Shown piece by piece: positions 44,555-56,804 of a DNA stretch of 64,000 nt. The notes under the pieces were generated by a model that worked only from the letters and a program-made list of their open reading frames with translations, did not search any database and was not told the DNA's origin. The stretch comes from Collybiopsis luxurians FD-317 M1 (lineage: Eukaryota > Basidiomycota > Agaricomycetes > Agaricales > Omphalotaceae). The DNA is taken from positions 248,626 to 312,625 of the forward strand of contig KN834798.1 of the NCBI GenBank assembly GCA_000827265.1, written 5' to 3'. Both the position numbers and the translations under genes were made by a program. How positions within the stretch are numbered: position 1 is the stretch's first letter; each line of letters begins with the position of its first letter.

Positions 44555-46221
44555 ATGTCTATCCCAAAACCTAAAGTCATTGAAGAAATGACTAGAAAGA
44601 TGATACTCGATGCGGCCAAGACCGGGGCTCTGAGGTGCGCTGGCAGCTTCTTCTACACGAGCCCAATCAGAATAATTAGCTCGGTCTTCTAGTAAGCTTT
44701 CACCAAAAATTATTCGAGAAAAGCTCGAACAAGAACTCGGACTGGAAGATCGCGCTTTGAGGCCTCAAAAGGACCTGATTGAAGGTGCTGTAAAAGAAGC
44801 AATGGTACGCGTTTCCGACTCTGAAAAGAGCGTACAACATGACTGATGATCGGGGACACGATCCACTCAATTTGGTAGGATGAAATCAGACGGTCCGAGA
44901 TTGACGAAGAAGATAAGATGGACGAGTCTGAGCCTGAAACGAAAAAACCGGTTTCGAAGGAGAAGAAGAAAAAGCCTGTGGAAAAGCCTGTGACGAAGAA
45001 GGAATCTGAAGTCTCTGTGAAGGGAAGGAAGCGCAAATCAGAGACGGTGATAACTGAGCCTAGCTCGAAGAAACCAAAGTCGTCTACGAAGACCAAGAAG
45101 GATAAGAAGGGTTTCACCTCTGCTGTGAGCAGTTTCATCTTCACTCGTAGTTATCTCGTTGATACCCGTACAGGAGGTAGTCCCTCCATCGTCGGACTTT
45201 GAGGATGAGGAACCAGCAAAACCTTTCAAGAAAGAATTATCGTCGCCGGAGGTGATTCGATATGATCTCCATATTACATGTATCTAATTGTAAGATTCTA
45301 GCAAACCACGCCGAAGAAGCCGACATTGAAGAAGCCGTCCTCCTCGCCGAACGTGTCAAAACCTGCCTCAAGTTCCAAATCCAAACCCCCTCCAGTTGAA
45401 TCACCTCCCATTCCTGCAGCGGAACCCGAGAATAGCGAATCAGAGCTGACGGAATTGACAGACGAGTCCGAGCCTCCGAAGCCTAAAAAGAAGGGGAAGG
45501 CTAAAGAGGTGCGTACAATATGAAAATACGATCGCCTCCGGAGTGCTGATCCTTGACTACGCCCAGTCTGCACAACCCAGAGAAAGGAAAAAGAAAGCAG
45601 CATCCGCTAGCACGCTGAGTAAAGACGAAGAGACGATCAAAAAGCTCAAGGTGGTCCATCACGCATCTGTTGTCCATGTCCATGTTTATGTATCCCTCAA
45701 CCTTGCATCTAGGCTTTGATCAACGCCTGTGGTGTCCGGAAAGTCTGGTCGAGATTGTTCAAAGATATACAGGATAGCCCTTCTCAGCAGATTGCCTTAC
45801 TTCGTAAAACGCTAGCGGAGCTCGGTATGACGGGGCGGCTGAGTATGGAGCAAGCGAGAGCTATCAAAGAAAAGCGGGAACTGGAGTCGGAATTAGGTGA
45901 ACGGATAGTCTTTTGCACTCGATCCTTCCATGCTAGAGTCAAGTACTGACGCTTCATCCACGCTTCTTATAGCCGACGTTCAATCTTTTGAAAGGTCGGT
46001 GAACAGGCGTTCTCAATCAACCTCTTCCAAGGAAGAATCCGACGCTGAGTCAGAAGAGGGAGAGGAGGATGAGAATTCCCGTCCCACGAAACGCAAGGTT
46101 GGTTGTGCTTTTCTCAGTATGATGATATCGATGCTCACTGACGTGTTTTTGATTTCTTTTTCAGACAAATGCGCGGCAGAGTATTATGGCGTTCTTACAG
46201 GACCAGAGCGATTCGGAATGA
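44555..46221 (+). CDS. DEK_C-domain / HIRIP3-like chromatin protein
   Basis: Begins MSIPKPKVIEEMTRKMILDA; the first intron (44635-44692) leads to KLSPKIIREKLEQELG, a DEK C-terminal-type helical domain. A long basic and acidic low-complexity middle follows (many KK, SS and EE runs). Near 45715 the C-terminal domain starts: LINACGVRKVWSRLFKDIQD, then IALLRKTLAELGMTGRLSME and AIKEKRELESEL. This resembles the end of human HIRIP3, a histone H2A/H2B-binding protein, and CHZ-type chaperones. The chain closes with an acidic stretch and MAFLQDQSDSE, stop at 46219-46221. About seven introns are needed. A nuclear histone-chaperone role is inferred from domain layout. Confidence 0.72.
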
Positions 46222-46338
46222 GGACTATCAGTACCTCTTTCACTGTATCTTTATTATCTGCCAAATACCACTGTATGAGTTTCAAAGGATGCAAGGGCTA
46301 GTTATGTACATGTGTAAATGGTAGTTGCGGCTGGAAAG

Positions 46339-48382
46339 CTTTGCAGCCGAACGCGGCGAACACGTTTTGAATTATCACCTCAACTTTAAACCCCTCTACA
46401 CTCGGAACTTCTTCCAGACATATCCAGGGCTCATACGGTATCTATACTTGGATTTGGATAGGTAGGACTCTGGAATTCTCAGGTGGTCCCAAGAGTTCTT
46501 TAATCATGCTCACTCTAGCATGTTGATCTCGAACCATACGGTAATACTTTGTGGCTGAGTTTTTGGCTGAAAGGTGAATCTAGTATTCAGTTTTGGGACA
46601 AGGCCCCGCCATATTTCCAAGACCTTTGTCGCGAGTGGTCCGGAAAACAAGACCCCTTCGAGAATCACATCAACACTTTGAAGTCAATCTCCTTTTCTAG
46701 GAAGATCGCTTTACACGTCAATCTGCTGCATACCGACGGTACACTACTACTTCGAGATGAACTCGTCAAGACATTCTATCGTCTACGAGATGCCCATGCC
46801 GAGAAGATCACAAAGATCTCTGGCATTGTGTTAGATGGAAATCCAGGAATAGGTCGGTCATACCCGGTATCCCCTTGAACGTTCTCGTTTTCTTATTTCT
46901 CATATCTAGGAAAATCGGCCGCGAATCTTCTCTTCCTCATCGGCTGCTTGGCATATCAACAGCCCGTTTTCTTCACCCCCCGGTCTGGCGCGATTTATTA
47001 TTTCAGTGGGCTTTCAGTCTGGAAGTTCAAGGGTCCAGGATCGATGATTAATTTGGAACACATCCTCGAACTCGAGTTTCCTGGCGATGTGCGTCCGTGG
47101 TCTCTCATCGATATCAATACTTCGCCCCCGGATGCCTTGGTCTGCAGCGAATTGTTCCCGATCCAAACTGTATCGCTGAATCCAGAGCATTATCAAACTT
47201 GGAAAAAAGCGAATACCGCACGGATGTGGATCATGCAGGTTTGGAAAGAAGAGGACCTCGAAGATTTGTACGCTATGCTCAGCACGGATAGTATGAAACC
47301 TTGACTAATGTTTTCCGCCTAGCCTGAATATGAATCAGGATCTACCTTTCAGGTCATGGTCGGATGAAGACAAGTCAAAATTCCTCGCCGAAGCCAGATG
47401 GTTTTGTGCGCCAACTCCTCGCGACTATCACGAGTTTGCAGTGGACAAGGCAGAATATATCAATATCGCTCAGGACTCTGCTATTTCCATTGATCTCCGC
47501 TCCCCCAAGACTATGATCCTCGATCATGTAAAACTGGACATTAACGACACGACGCATAGACTTTTTGTCGTGGAACGAGTCTCGCGAGGTGCGGTTTGGA
47601 CAAGTGACGTCTACAACATTTTGTTCAAATCTCCCCACGTTGAAGACGTCCTCGCTGACCGGTATGAGCAGCTCTCTGTTAACGAGACTCACCGACTGTT
47701 AAAGGTATGCTCGGGCGTTTCAGAGGCAAGTGCGCTCGCTAGGTGGGCATTTGGAAAGCTCCTCTTTCGATACACCAGCGGTGAAGTAACTGCAGATTAT
47801 AAATTTGCCCCACTAAAGGACATGACTGCTCTACCTGGATCCTTCATATACTCGGATTCGTCGTTGGCGTCTACCCCTTCCCATCTCATCGTCTCGAGCG
47901 GCGGGCATTCTCTCACCCCAGATTACCGGTCCATCTTTTCTTTAGCCGCTGCTCCATCATTCGGCCGGAATGGCCATGGCATCTTCTCTTCTGCATTTGG
48001 CCGCTCACGTATTTACTATGATCGCATTGATAGCGAGCTCATTACTATAGCTCAAAATCGACATTACATTCCCAACAAACGAACTAACTCGCTCGTTGAC
48101 TCCTTCTTTTTCGTTCCATCTCAAACGAGGATAGAGATCTGGGTTCTACGAATGACCGCATATAAAAGACCCGAAGGATCCGCCACTGGCTATGATGAAG
48201 TTTATGAGATATGGAAGATCGCAAGCGCTGTGGCAGCGGGAAGAGAAGTGCTTGTCAATTATGTATTGGTTGTCCCACTGAAGCGGTATAAGGTGTCTTG
48301 GAACATGTCTCAGGGTTGGGGGGAAAAGAAGGAGACACAAGGTAATGTCTATGTTCAATATCTGGACATAGAGTCTGCGTAA
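46339..48382 (+). CDS. P-loop NTPase, CRN/RHS-like
   Basis: Recognised exons: up to 46461, 46519-46540, 46591-46852, 46910-47267 and 47323-48382, joined by introns of 50-57 nt that all keep frame. The Walker A motif DGNPGIGKSAAN is split by the intron 46853-46909. It is preceded by IALHVNLLHTDGTLLLRDEL and followed by QQPVFFTPRSGAIYYFSG and a Walker B-like WSLIDINTSPP. The long last exon (350 codons) has LLRYTSGEVTAD-type strands and ends VYVQYLDIESA. The order short N-terminal part, single P-loop NTPase, and large C-terminal part resembles basidiomycete proteins related to Crinkler/RHS NTPases. No LxLFLAK-type N-terminus is seen. The start codon was not found: the first exon is open from about 46335 without ATG. 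Confidence 0.6.
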
Positions 48383-48417
48383 TGTAAGAAAGTATGTTTT
48401 TCGGAAGAGCTCATGAA

Positions 48418-51400
48418 TTACATGGGATTCAGTGTGATACCTCTAGGGCGAAGATTCTTCTGATCCTCGTAATCTGGAGCTTTGTAATCCTCAAACTTCA
48501 GCGCTGTGGAGAAAACACCATCTGAGATTATCTCCAGACCATCAATGGAGGCACCTTCCGCGTCCAAAGACCACAGAGAAAGTGCAAGGGTATTGCTCGA
48601 GCGGCGAAACAGAATTCTGTTGAAAGTATAATCAATTTCTCTTCAAACGTAACGAGCAATAAATGATATATATGTTGGACACTTACCCAGCGGGAAGCAC
48701 AAACACAATCTGAGGTCTGCAAATGCTAAGGTTCGCATACGGCGACCCTGTGATTACGAAACACCCACTCACCCGAGATTGTTGACGTATTTTCCAATCT
48801 GCCAACCGTTTAGGTATATTTGAACTCTGTAGTTGGATGTTATAGCACTCGGTGTGAACGAGAGCCGTACAGGAACATCGAAACCGTCCGGGATTTCCTA
48901 CGCAGAGGTTAGCCAAATGCGAAGCAAACCGGGTACTTTAATCACTCTGAACTCACCAAGGTAAATGTTGTGCGATAGAAATTGATACCGGCCCCTTTTA
49001 GTCCGGTGAAAGGACTTGCATTGACCCAGGTTTCGTCTGGGTACCCAGGAAGATGCGCTCCGATGCGCTCCGCATACAGTCCTCCTTCATTCAAGTATCC
49101 GCGGAAAGTATCTGGAGCGCCGGCTGCACTTCCCTTGTGAACGTACGATGCGGTTAGCAGACGGCAATATACCCGCGATGGCAGGAATTCACCTGGTTAC
49201 CTTGCAATCTCCAAGACGAAAAAGTCGTGTTTCCTCCGATGAGTGAATAACCACGAATACCTCGAGGCTCTTTGCCTCCATTCGCTAACGCAAACGGATA
49301 GTAAGTTGGCAGGATGCCAGTGTAACTTTTGCACATACTGCTCGTTTCTGATAGACTAGAACACGGACTAGATTTAGCAATAGCGCATAGCCGTAAGTGC
49401 AAGCATTCTCACCCCATATGATCTATGACCAAGTGCATTCAGCTCGAGAAAATGATACGTCTCAGTCTCGTACCTTGAACGACCACAACCAAATTCTCCG
49501 CTCCAATTCGTAACGCACCATCTGGGAGCGCCCAGATATCACTGGACAAACTGATAGTGGCATTACCTTGGCCAGATCCAAGGAAGACTCCGTTGAGCCA
49601 TACGGAATATCCGCCCGCAAAACCATACTGCACAGTAAGATTGAGTGCGGTTTCGTCTCCGGTAGCGTTGAAACGGCCACGAAAGATCAAATTGCCTCCA
49701 TAGAAGCTAGAGCGAATCTGTCAGTTGGATAGTTTACGATACGAGGACCAAGTCATGGTGATCATACCCATATTGCTGAGCATAGAGTACTTGAGTCCCA
49801 GCTAAAGGCGGAAGATTGGTGTACTAATGTACAAAAGATGAACGCGCCAAGTATGGTTCTACAAGAACAAAGATCGTACATTCGTCTGTGTTTGATCAGC
49901 CAAGGTAAAGTGAGAATCGTCGAACTCTGGATCTATTTCAGGGAGACTGCCGGAGGCTTTCCAGTTGACAAGAGAAGGAAGGGTGAGATTGAAATGATTG
50001 ACAGCAACGACACCCAACAGCGTTCCGCGAGAAGTTTTTTCCACGTTCACTGCAGCTCCATTCCAGAGTACTCGAGAAACGATAGGAGGCACGATGCATT
50101 CGATGGTCGTTGTTCCATTGAGATCTCCGTTCTACAAGTATATCAGTGGTATCAGGCCTTTTTTGCAATTCCCTAATGGAAAGTGCTTACCAGAAACAGT
50201 GTGTCATGCATGACACTCGCATTTCTGAGCAAGTATGGCCCTCCGATGAGAACACTGTGGGAGCAGAGAAAGTATGAGCAAGTCGGTCCAAAATCACTTA
50301 GTGAATAGAGTCATACGTCTCGTTGCTGCCTATTGAGAAGTAATTGCTGAATGGACCATTTCCAGGGATTATCGGTGCGTGCCATTGATTGGCGACATCT
50401 TTGTCCATAAGGATTGCCACAATTGTACCATTGGTGTGGTTGATTCTGACGGACTGGGCACCTTGAAGGGGGTACTGGAGAGTTAAGATGCCATTCGAGA
50501 ATCTAGAAAGAGTATTTGACGCATCGCTCGAGACAACTTCTGGTTTCGAACTGAAAGTGAATGCAGTTTCTCCAGTTTGGCCTCGAGGAGCGTAGAAGAT
50601 AACGTAGTCTGTTGCACCAATGCTAGCAAAGTGTCAATCGAAGGATCGTATTTGGAGCCGCAAATGCACCCACGTCGACCATGTCATAATTCTGAAAGTT
50701 ATCAGCTGGTACACCCGCCCATTTCCGAAAAGGACTCACTCTGCAGTTGAATAGAGAATCACATTTCCGCGGCCGAACGGGTAGTCGACCACTAGGAATT
50801 TGCTTTCGCGACCATTCAAAACAATATTTCCGCCGATCCGGGGTATCGTGACCGCTCCTTGAGACGTCACTACTGAGAGTTTAGTAGTAGTCAAAGCTGT
50901 AGATCTTGAACGCCGGGCGCTTCAGTATGAATTCTCATTCAATCAGAATCAGATTTCTCACGTTGAATCGTTTTGACGAAGCACGTAAAAACCAGTTCCA
51001 GTATTCAGATTCCTTACTTCTGTTGTATGTACTGACGTCGAAGTGGTGTAATTTGTCCCATTACCTAGAAGATTAGCATCGAACAAATCCCGTGAAACAC
51101 GAAGGAATAGGCCTGACGATATGCCTGCAGCTTCAAATACTCTTCTGAGAAAGTTTAAAATACCTTGAAGTCTCATTTCATTGGCTTTGGGTCTAGCAAC
51201 TCGATTTTCATCAATCGCTTTGTAGAATTTTAAGCATAACGGAGTGATTTCAGAGGTATGTGTCTTACCTGCGCCGTAGTCATAGGACGAATAAGAGACA
51301 GGTGCGGCAGTTTGGCCCCAATTTGTGCCACCATATACCACTGTTCATGTTTTGGTCGTAGAATCATGACACCTCGAGTCTCGCTCACTGTAAACATCTA

Positions 51401-53078
51401 CCAAGACCTCTTATTGCCGTCCTAACAAGGCCTTATAAATTATTACCCACTAAATATGGTGGTCGTTTGAGCACTAACAGAAAATTTTAGAACTGGAAGA
51501 AATGATTAAGAAGTGAACGCACTATGCGTCTTTGTAAAATACGTTTTCTAGAACAATATCAAGAAGCGCCGTTACACATCAACCTGAGGAAGGCCAGAAC
51601 CCTTACCGAAGTCTACACTGGCCAAGTCGTTCGCTTTATCATTGTCCAGTCAGATAAAAAACGAAGATGTCCAGGACATGGTACATACAAAACATCTCAA
51701 ATCCTGTTCCCCCCCGAGATTCGATTCCCCAATTGAGCAGGAAACCGCCTTCAAACTGCAATTTGACACAAGTTTAGTCGAGCATAATCCATTCTGTACC
51801 TCAAGACTGACCTCTGCGAGACACAGTGGATTGCTAAACGCCACAGCTTCGTGGAAAGAGTAATATGGTGTTTGCACCTGGGTCCAGTTAGAGCCGGTTT
51901 GAGGATACGAGTCTCCGCTGAAGCAAAACGCTCAACCCTGTACGAGCCAAGGACACTATAAAATAACGGGAATCACCAATAGATATATACACGGCCCAGT
52001 CCAGGCAAATCCGGCGAAAAGTTGCTGAGCATATATACTGCCTTTTCACATCCTTCCCTATTTAAGTGAGTCAATACTCACCCCGTCTGTCCGCTGTTTT
52101 TATCATTAGTAGTGATTGCTGACACGAAAAAGAGATTTCAGAGAGCTGCCTCGTAAAGAATTTAGTAGCCACACTTACGAACTACGACCCCATTTGCTCT
52201 GTAAGTATCGATGACAGCCTGCATATATGGACTCTCTGTTGGCCCGGCATTAAATTCATTTTCGGCTTGGACCAAAATGACTAGAGAGGATCGCATATAG
52301 CAAGAATCCAGTGGATCTTAGCGAGCCATCGCTTACTTGGTCCTCCTTCGGTAATCTGATTTTTTGCAATAATTTTTGAGATCCTATTCAGCCAAGGTGT
52401 CCATGCTGTGAACTCTTCCGTGAGTCAAGAGGTGAAAGATATATACAGCATTTGCACCATCCGTATAGTTCGAATTGTCTGTTCGAAGATCCCCTCCAAT
52501 ACTTTCTGCCCATCCAGGAATTCCTCCGCCTGTGGTCTCAGCATCTTGAAAATTAGAGAAGCATCCGATCCGCAGAGTCCTTGCCACCGTAGAACTCACT
52601 TATGTACGGCCCTGGTCTTAGAAAAAGCAAGTCATTACACTTTTTCCAGATACTTATTGTCTAGAACATACCTCGCTATCATCCAGAGCCCAGCGTCCCC
52701 GACAGCGTCGATGAACTTTTGAACATCGCGATATGTGTCAGCCTGGAAATCACCGTCTCCATCATTTGTATTAGGTGAAGGAAAATGTAATGTCCAGCTG
52801 ATGATGACAGAGATCGTATTGAAGCCATTGCTCTTGACCTTCTCAAAGATATCGTTATACAGATTAGGATTGCCTGGTAGGCGCCATTGGTGAACTTCGG
52901 CTGAAAGTATGAAGACTCGTTGTCCCAGGATCGAGAGTGATCGCGGATCCCAAGTCACTATGTTCGTCAAGCCAGTGCTATTACGAGGAAAGAGCGACGC
53001 TTCTGCAAAATTCAGTTTCCCCAACGACGTGAAAAACAGGCCCAAGAGAACAAACGAAGCAGTGTATAACGCTTGCAT
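48418..53078 (-). CDS. GH35 beta-galactosidase, secreted (copy 1)
   Basis: Start [20 protein letters not shown] at 53078, a likely signal peptide. An upstream in-frame extension to 53582 is not shared with the paralogue and is rejected. Blocks in order: [68 protein letters not shown], the acid/base region [26 protein letters not shown] with the presumed nucleophile Glu before [24 protein letters not shown], then beta-rich domains such as [20 protein letters not shown], ending RGITLNPM at 48418. It hydrolyses terminal beta-galactosides in plant cell-wall polymers. It differs from copy 2 by an extra intron (51635-51688). One splice near 51525 (after FYKDA) could not be settled, so a defect there is possible. 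Confidence 0.8.
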
Positions 53079-53164
53079 GATCCAAAGCAGCGTCAGTACC
53101 CGCGTGTGCCTTCTTATAAGAACGGCAAGAACGGAACAGATTACACGGTCCGCTGCCCGATAAT

Positions 53165-53345
53165 AGGGGCATGTGAAGGCGTCAGTCCATATCCAGTGGC
53201 ACAAGGTTTGTTCGACTACATCATATACTCTACATAACCAATTCGAGAGCGACCCGCACGAGCTTGAATACGAACAACATCGGAGCCTGTGTGGATAAAG
53301 CCTTGGTCTTTGTAGCTGCCTGGGCGCGATGAAAGTAGGGCGAAT
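53165..53345 (-). pseudogene. remnant of a third GH35 gene 3' end
   Basis: The stretch aligns with the 3' end and trailer of GH35 copy 2 (56700-56860). Both share GTGTCAGTCCATATC-type sequence (here GGCGTCAGTCCATATC), TGAATACGAAC and ACATCGGAGCCTGTG, and then a partial match to the last coding codons. It sits in the promoter region of GH35 copy 1. The array apparently once held another member that was deleted down to its tail. Confidence 0.6.
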
Positions 53346-54242
53346 TTCAGGTGAAAACGCCACTTGTTCGCAGCGATTGCGAGTTAGGGAGAAGGTCACC
53401 CGCGTGTCTATTTTATTCTGCAACGCCAAAGTCCGGATGCCATTCTCTGAGATATAATCAGAAGGAGGTGCACCAAGGTTACGGGGAGGCTGCAAGCGAT
53501 AGCAAAATCGGAACTGGAGAAAGGGAAATGTTTGCAACTGTTTGCCAAGGCTAACCAGAAAGCACAGACGCTGTGCCTGCACGTTGATATTACAGGAAAG
53601 TATTAAACCTTGGAATCTGGAAGCAATCCCTTGAATCGCTCACTGCCTCAGTTTTCGACTCATGCGGATCTCCGTCATCAATTGGGGTGCACACTTATCC
53701 TTTTTGTTTCTTACCAGAGGAAGTGACCAACCTAGCATCCGATCGCCAGCTACGCGTTTGGATGCTCTGACTACGGGCCCGGACTTGAAAACTAAGCAAA
53801 TCGAAGAATGTAACATCCAATACAGAATCAAACCTCCTCCCGCTTTCGTTGACCTTTCTGGTGAATTTTTACAAAGCGGTTTCGGAGCCATTGGATTGAA
53901 TTCGTCCCGAATAATACGGCTGCGTTGAGAATCATGAGTGATTAAAGTTCCGACGAAAGGCTTGTCTTCTGGTTGACTTCTAGTATGCTTTTCCCTATGC
54001 AGTATGGTGGACGTTGAGTTGGTGACATTTTCGGTAGAACAGTAACATGCTTCGAGGCCGTGGAACTGTGGATTGTATACGGAATAGAGCGACTACCCAT
54101 ACAGTACTCGAACAGCTACTAGAAATTGGGTCGATCCGATTACAGGAAGAAGGGATTTTTTCTATGGGGGCAGAAACATTTAAAATGTCCTCTCATTCTG
54201 ATAATGAGCCTTCAATTTTATCCGCCGCTGTCCATCGAGAGA
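53346..54242. other. no gene recognised
   Basis: Open frames on both strands (for example 53662-53928 on +) without recognisable motif. The stretch lies between the GH35 remnant and a small secreted-protein candidate. Confidence 0.35.
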
Positions 54243-54650
54243 ATGACGGTGAAATCTTTTCTGCTGCTCGTAATAAATGTTTTTTCATGTAATCTTCGTG
54301 CTGCTGCTGCGGCTATCGAGCAACAGCCTCTCGCTATGCAGGAGACCTACATGACCTCGCCTAATTCAGGTCTCCAAGCTCTCGCCACTGCTAACTATGA
54401 GCCAACGCGGCTTGCGGTGACACTGGGGAATTATGCATCTTCACACCCTGCTGCGACTGGGCCCTTTGCTCGCCCTACAATGTAAGTACTACCTACAGGC
54501 TCTATCAGGCTCTATCAGGCTCTGGAGGCCCTGTTGCCTTATCAACATCTGCATACTAGATACCTCTGTCTAACATCATTTTCTTTCTGCAGGGCAAGTG
54601 CCACGCTAAGGTACCCTGGTCGAGCTAGTGCCGCCCACATACAAGAATGA
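54243..54650 (+). CDS. putative small secreted protein
   Basis: ATG at 54243 gives MTVKSFLLLVINVFSCNLRA followed by an alanine run, a plausible signal peptide. The frame stays open for about 79 residues to a clear splice donor (GTAAGTAC, 54482). Joining to the acceptor TTTCTGCAG (near 54593) adds about 20 residues ending AAHIQE with stop at 54648-54650. No family is recognised. The downstream coding-looking stretch at 54634-55241 may belong to the same gene, but the phases do not agree with the splice sites I can see. Confidence 0.4.
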
Positions 54651-55241
54651 AGATGTCCACATTCAGTATGGACAAAGAATTTCTTTGGAGGTGTATCGTA
54701 GGCACAATGGGAGCCAGTTTAAAGGGTGGCTGTATGCACTTGAGGGGGTGTCTGTCCATAATTGGACTGAGGTTGGGGTAACAATGGATCAAAGTAAATG
54801 AGGCATGTTCTATGTGATGCAGGCCGACACAAACACTACATGACTGGCTTCTGCGTAAGTGCTCTTTTACACTAGATATATGCGAGTAACCTGTTCACCC
54901 TTTTTCCATTCCTTCAATCCATAGAGTAAGCCCAACCGCCAACCCTCCAGTTTACAAGCTCCTCAGCAACGACAACTCTGATTGGGTCTACATCAACGGG
55001 GTTATGAATGTGACTGTGTCCCGATGAGCGTTCCGAGACCATGATCTAATTTATATCCAAGGACAAGTCCCCAAAGACCCAGTTGAATTTTGTCAAAGGC
55101 ACATTCCCCGGCGATAACCAGTCGTACCGTGGGCTTTGGTTCGCGAGCACAATGCGGGTTGCTAAGAAATCTGCGCTCAGCATCGATAGCGATGGAGAAG
55201 GCAATGTCAAAGATTCGGGATATTACAAGTGCATAGAATGA
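54634..55241 (+). CDS. hypothetical protein, partial model
   Basis: Open stretches VPPTYKNEDVHIQYGQRISL and FKGWLYALEGVSVHNWTEVG (to about 54800), then after introns PPVYKLLSNDNSDWVYINGV (about 54935-55030), and TQLNFVKGTFPGDNQSYRGL continuing to DSGYYKCIE with stop at 55239-55241. Codon use and splice-like borders look coding, and the composition suits an extracellular beta-rich protein. The start and first intron are unresolved, and no family is recognised. Confidence 0.35.
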
Positions 55242-55596
55242 AATGGAATACCGAGTTTCTGCTCTGACGATTCTGTGCCTGATCCAAGGCAGGCAATTTT
55301 GAATCGATCTAATTTTTGCAATTTATACAATTTTAGTTAGTTGATGATCGATGATCGATGATCCAGGATCCGAGGTAATGGAACACTGAAAAGGGCACGA
55401 GTCCTGCCACACATTAGCGTTGGCCCACTATGCGTCAAGTACAGCATATGTGGAAGTGGTCAGAGAGTCATAAACCTCAGGTTAATCGTCTAGGGAAGCT
55501 AAAGCAACATCAAGCAACACCTCTCTTTGTCTCTTTTTTCCCTCAGTCTTTGTTTTATCTATCAGATACTACCACTCCTGTAAAAATCTCATGAAG

Positions 55597-55678
55597 CTTT
55601 TGTCTATGTACGAGCGTGTATTTATCCTGGGAATTTTTGTCTATGTACGAACAAGCGTGTATTTATCCTGGGATTTAT
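55597..55678. repeat. tandem duplication of about 40 bp
   Basis: Two near-identical units, each with TTTTGTCTATGTACGA, GCGTGTATTTATCCTGGGA and a TTT end. The second has a 3-base insertion (ACA). Confidence 0.8.
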
Positions 55679-55732
55679 TTTTGATTGCTTCGTCTGTCGA
55701 GGTCAATTTCATTCGTATACTTCATTCGTCGG

Positions 55733-56492
55733 TTACTCCGCAAACACATTATGCTTTTTGTGCCAGACTTCAAGAGAGTCTTCTGCATAACCGGTGTAAA
55801 GCTCCTTATCTCCTTCCGGAAGGCGAACATAATCAGGCTTCGAATCGAGTTTGATGCAAACCTGGAGAACATTCGAACCAGATCGAAAATTAAAATCATG
55901 CAAACATACCATAGTCTCGGGAGGTTGCAAATCGGGACTATCGATGGCCGAAGCAAAAGGAAGAATCATTTGAGGCCTAGCAAAAGAAAGCTGAGTAATA
56001 GCTCACATATCTGTTAGTCTACTCACCAACGCCTGGGGAAAAGCCAGAGCATAGAGGAGCATTTCGAACAAAAGTTCCTGTCCGAGTCGGTAGCAATCTT
56101 CTCGTCCGGAGTATCTCTGTTTAGTACAGCGTTGTATACCCTATCAAATTCGAGGACGAGGTAAGCATTGTCTCTAGTCTCCGAACGAAAACCTTCCCAC
56201 TTGATGTGCTCTTGACCTTGATGAATTTTCAGAGTGTCAGCAAAACCACCAAGATTGATAGATCCGCCTGTTGATCTCTCGTGAGCACAAAGCAGGGAGG
56301 CATCGATCATTATGCCCACCAACACCTCCGACTTTTCTGCAGATAGAGCAGAAACAGAGCTGTCAAATGTTTGGTAAACAAGAGTATTTCAGCGAATCGA
56401 TCTCAACTGACCCGGAATGGTACAGCGGTGCTGGATTGCACGCTAAAGCGCACGGCGCCGCAGTGGCAGCTTCCCTGTAGTTCGATGGGCAT
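55733..56492 (-). CDS. GFA/CENP-V-type zinc-binding protein (Mss4-like fold)
   Basis: Start MPIELQGSCHCGAVRFSVQS at 56492. After an intron comes LCFCSICRKVGG, then GSINLGGFADTLKIHQGQEH, IKVYNAVLNRDTPDEK, DRNFCSKCSSMLWLFPRRW, MILPFASAIDSPDLQPPETM and DSLEVWHKKHNVFAE, with the stop at 55733-55735. The CHC, CSIC and CSKC cysteines are the zinc ligands of the glutathione-dependent formaldehyde-activating enzyme / CENP-V family, and the C-terminal FASAID and WHKK-type tail is usual in fungal members. Four introns are needed; the one in HIK|VYNA (with TTGATAG acceptor) fixes an otherwise poor match. Its substrate in fungi is not established. It lies between the two GH35 genes, on the same strand. 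Confidence 0.78.
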
Positions 56493-56804
56493 GTTCACGA
56501 ACAAATTGTAGTAGGAAACAGCGTCTCACTTAATGTACTCCGTATCACCCTTACGTTCTATACTCTGCTTACTGTGAAATTATGTAATGCCCGACCAGGA
56601 ATCGGAAATGAGAGGAATTGGACGTCCAGCGCTGACGCTCTGACAGCCTGCCTGCCGCTAGCCAAGTCGCCACGCGCCCAATAACCAGGATATGTGCAGG
56701 TGTCAGTCCATATCAAGCGTAGGCAAAAGGTTTATTCGCGAAACTACTCCGACGAATTTTACACGCTACGAATCTGAAGACGTCTGTAAGAGAATGAATA
56801 CGAA

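Noticed and set aside
51700..51760. Apparent loss of the GH35 nucleophile in copy 1 (LLNWG against LLEWG in copy 2)
   Set aside because: Aligning with the family motif EFQGGAFDPWGG puts the nucleophile at the Glu just before the intron (CLAE joined to F.GGF), and that Glu is present in both copies. The N/E difference is downstream and not catalytic.
52384..52599. Premature stop in GH35 copy 1 after NYTDG
   Set aside because: A GTGCAA...TTCACAG intron there gives [15 protein letters not shown], matching copy 2, so the stop lies in an intron.
52635..53582. 315-codon open frame extending GH35 copy 1 upstream
   Set aside because: The extension is not shared with copy 2, overlaps the GH35 remnant, and a signal peptide begins at the internal Met at 53078.
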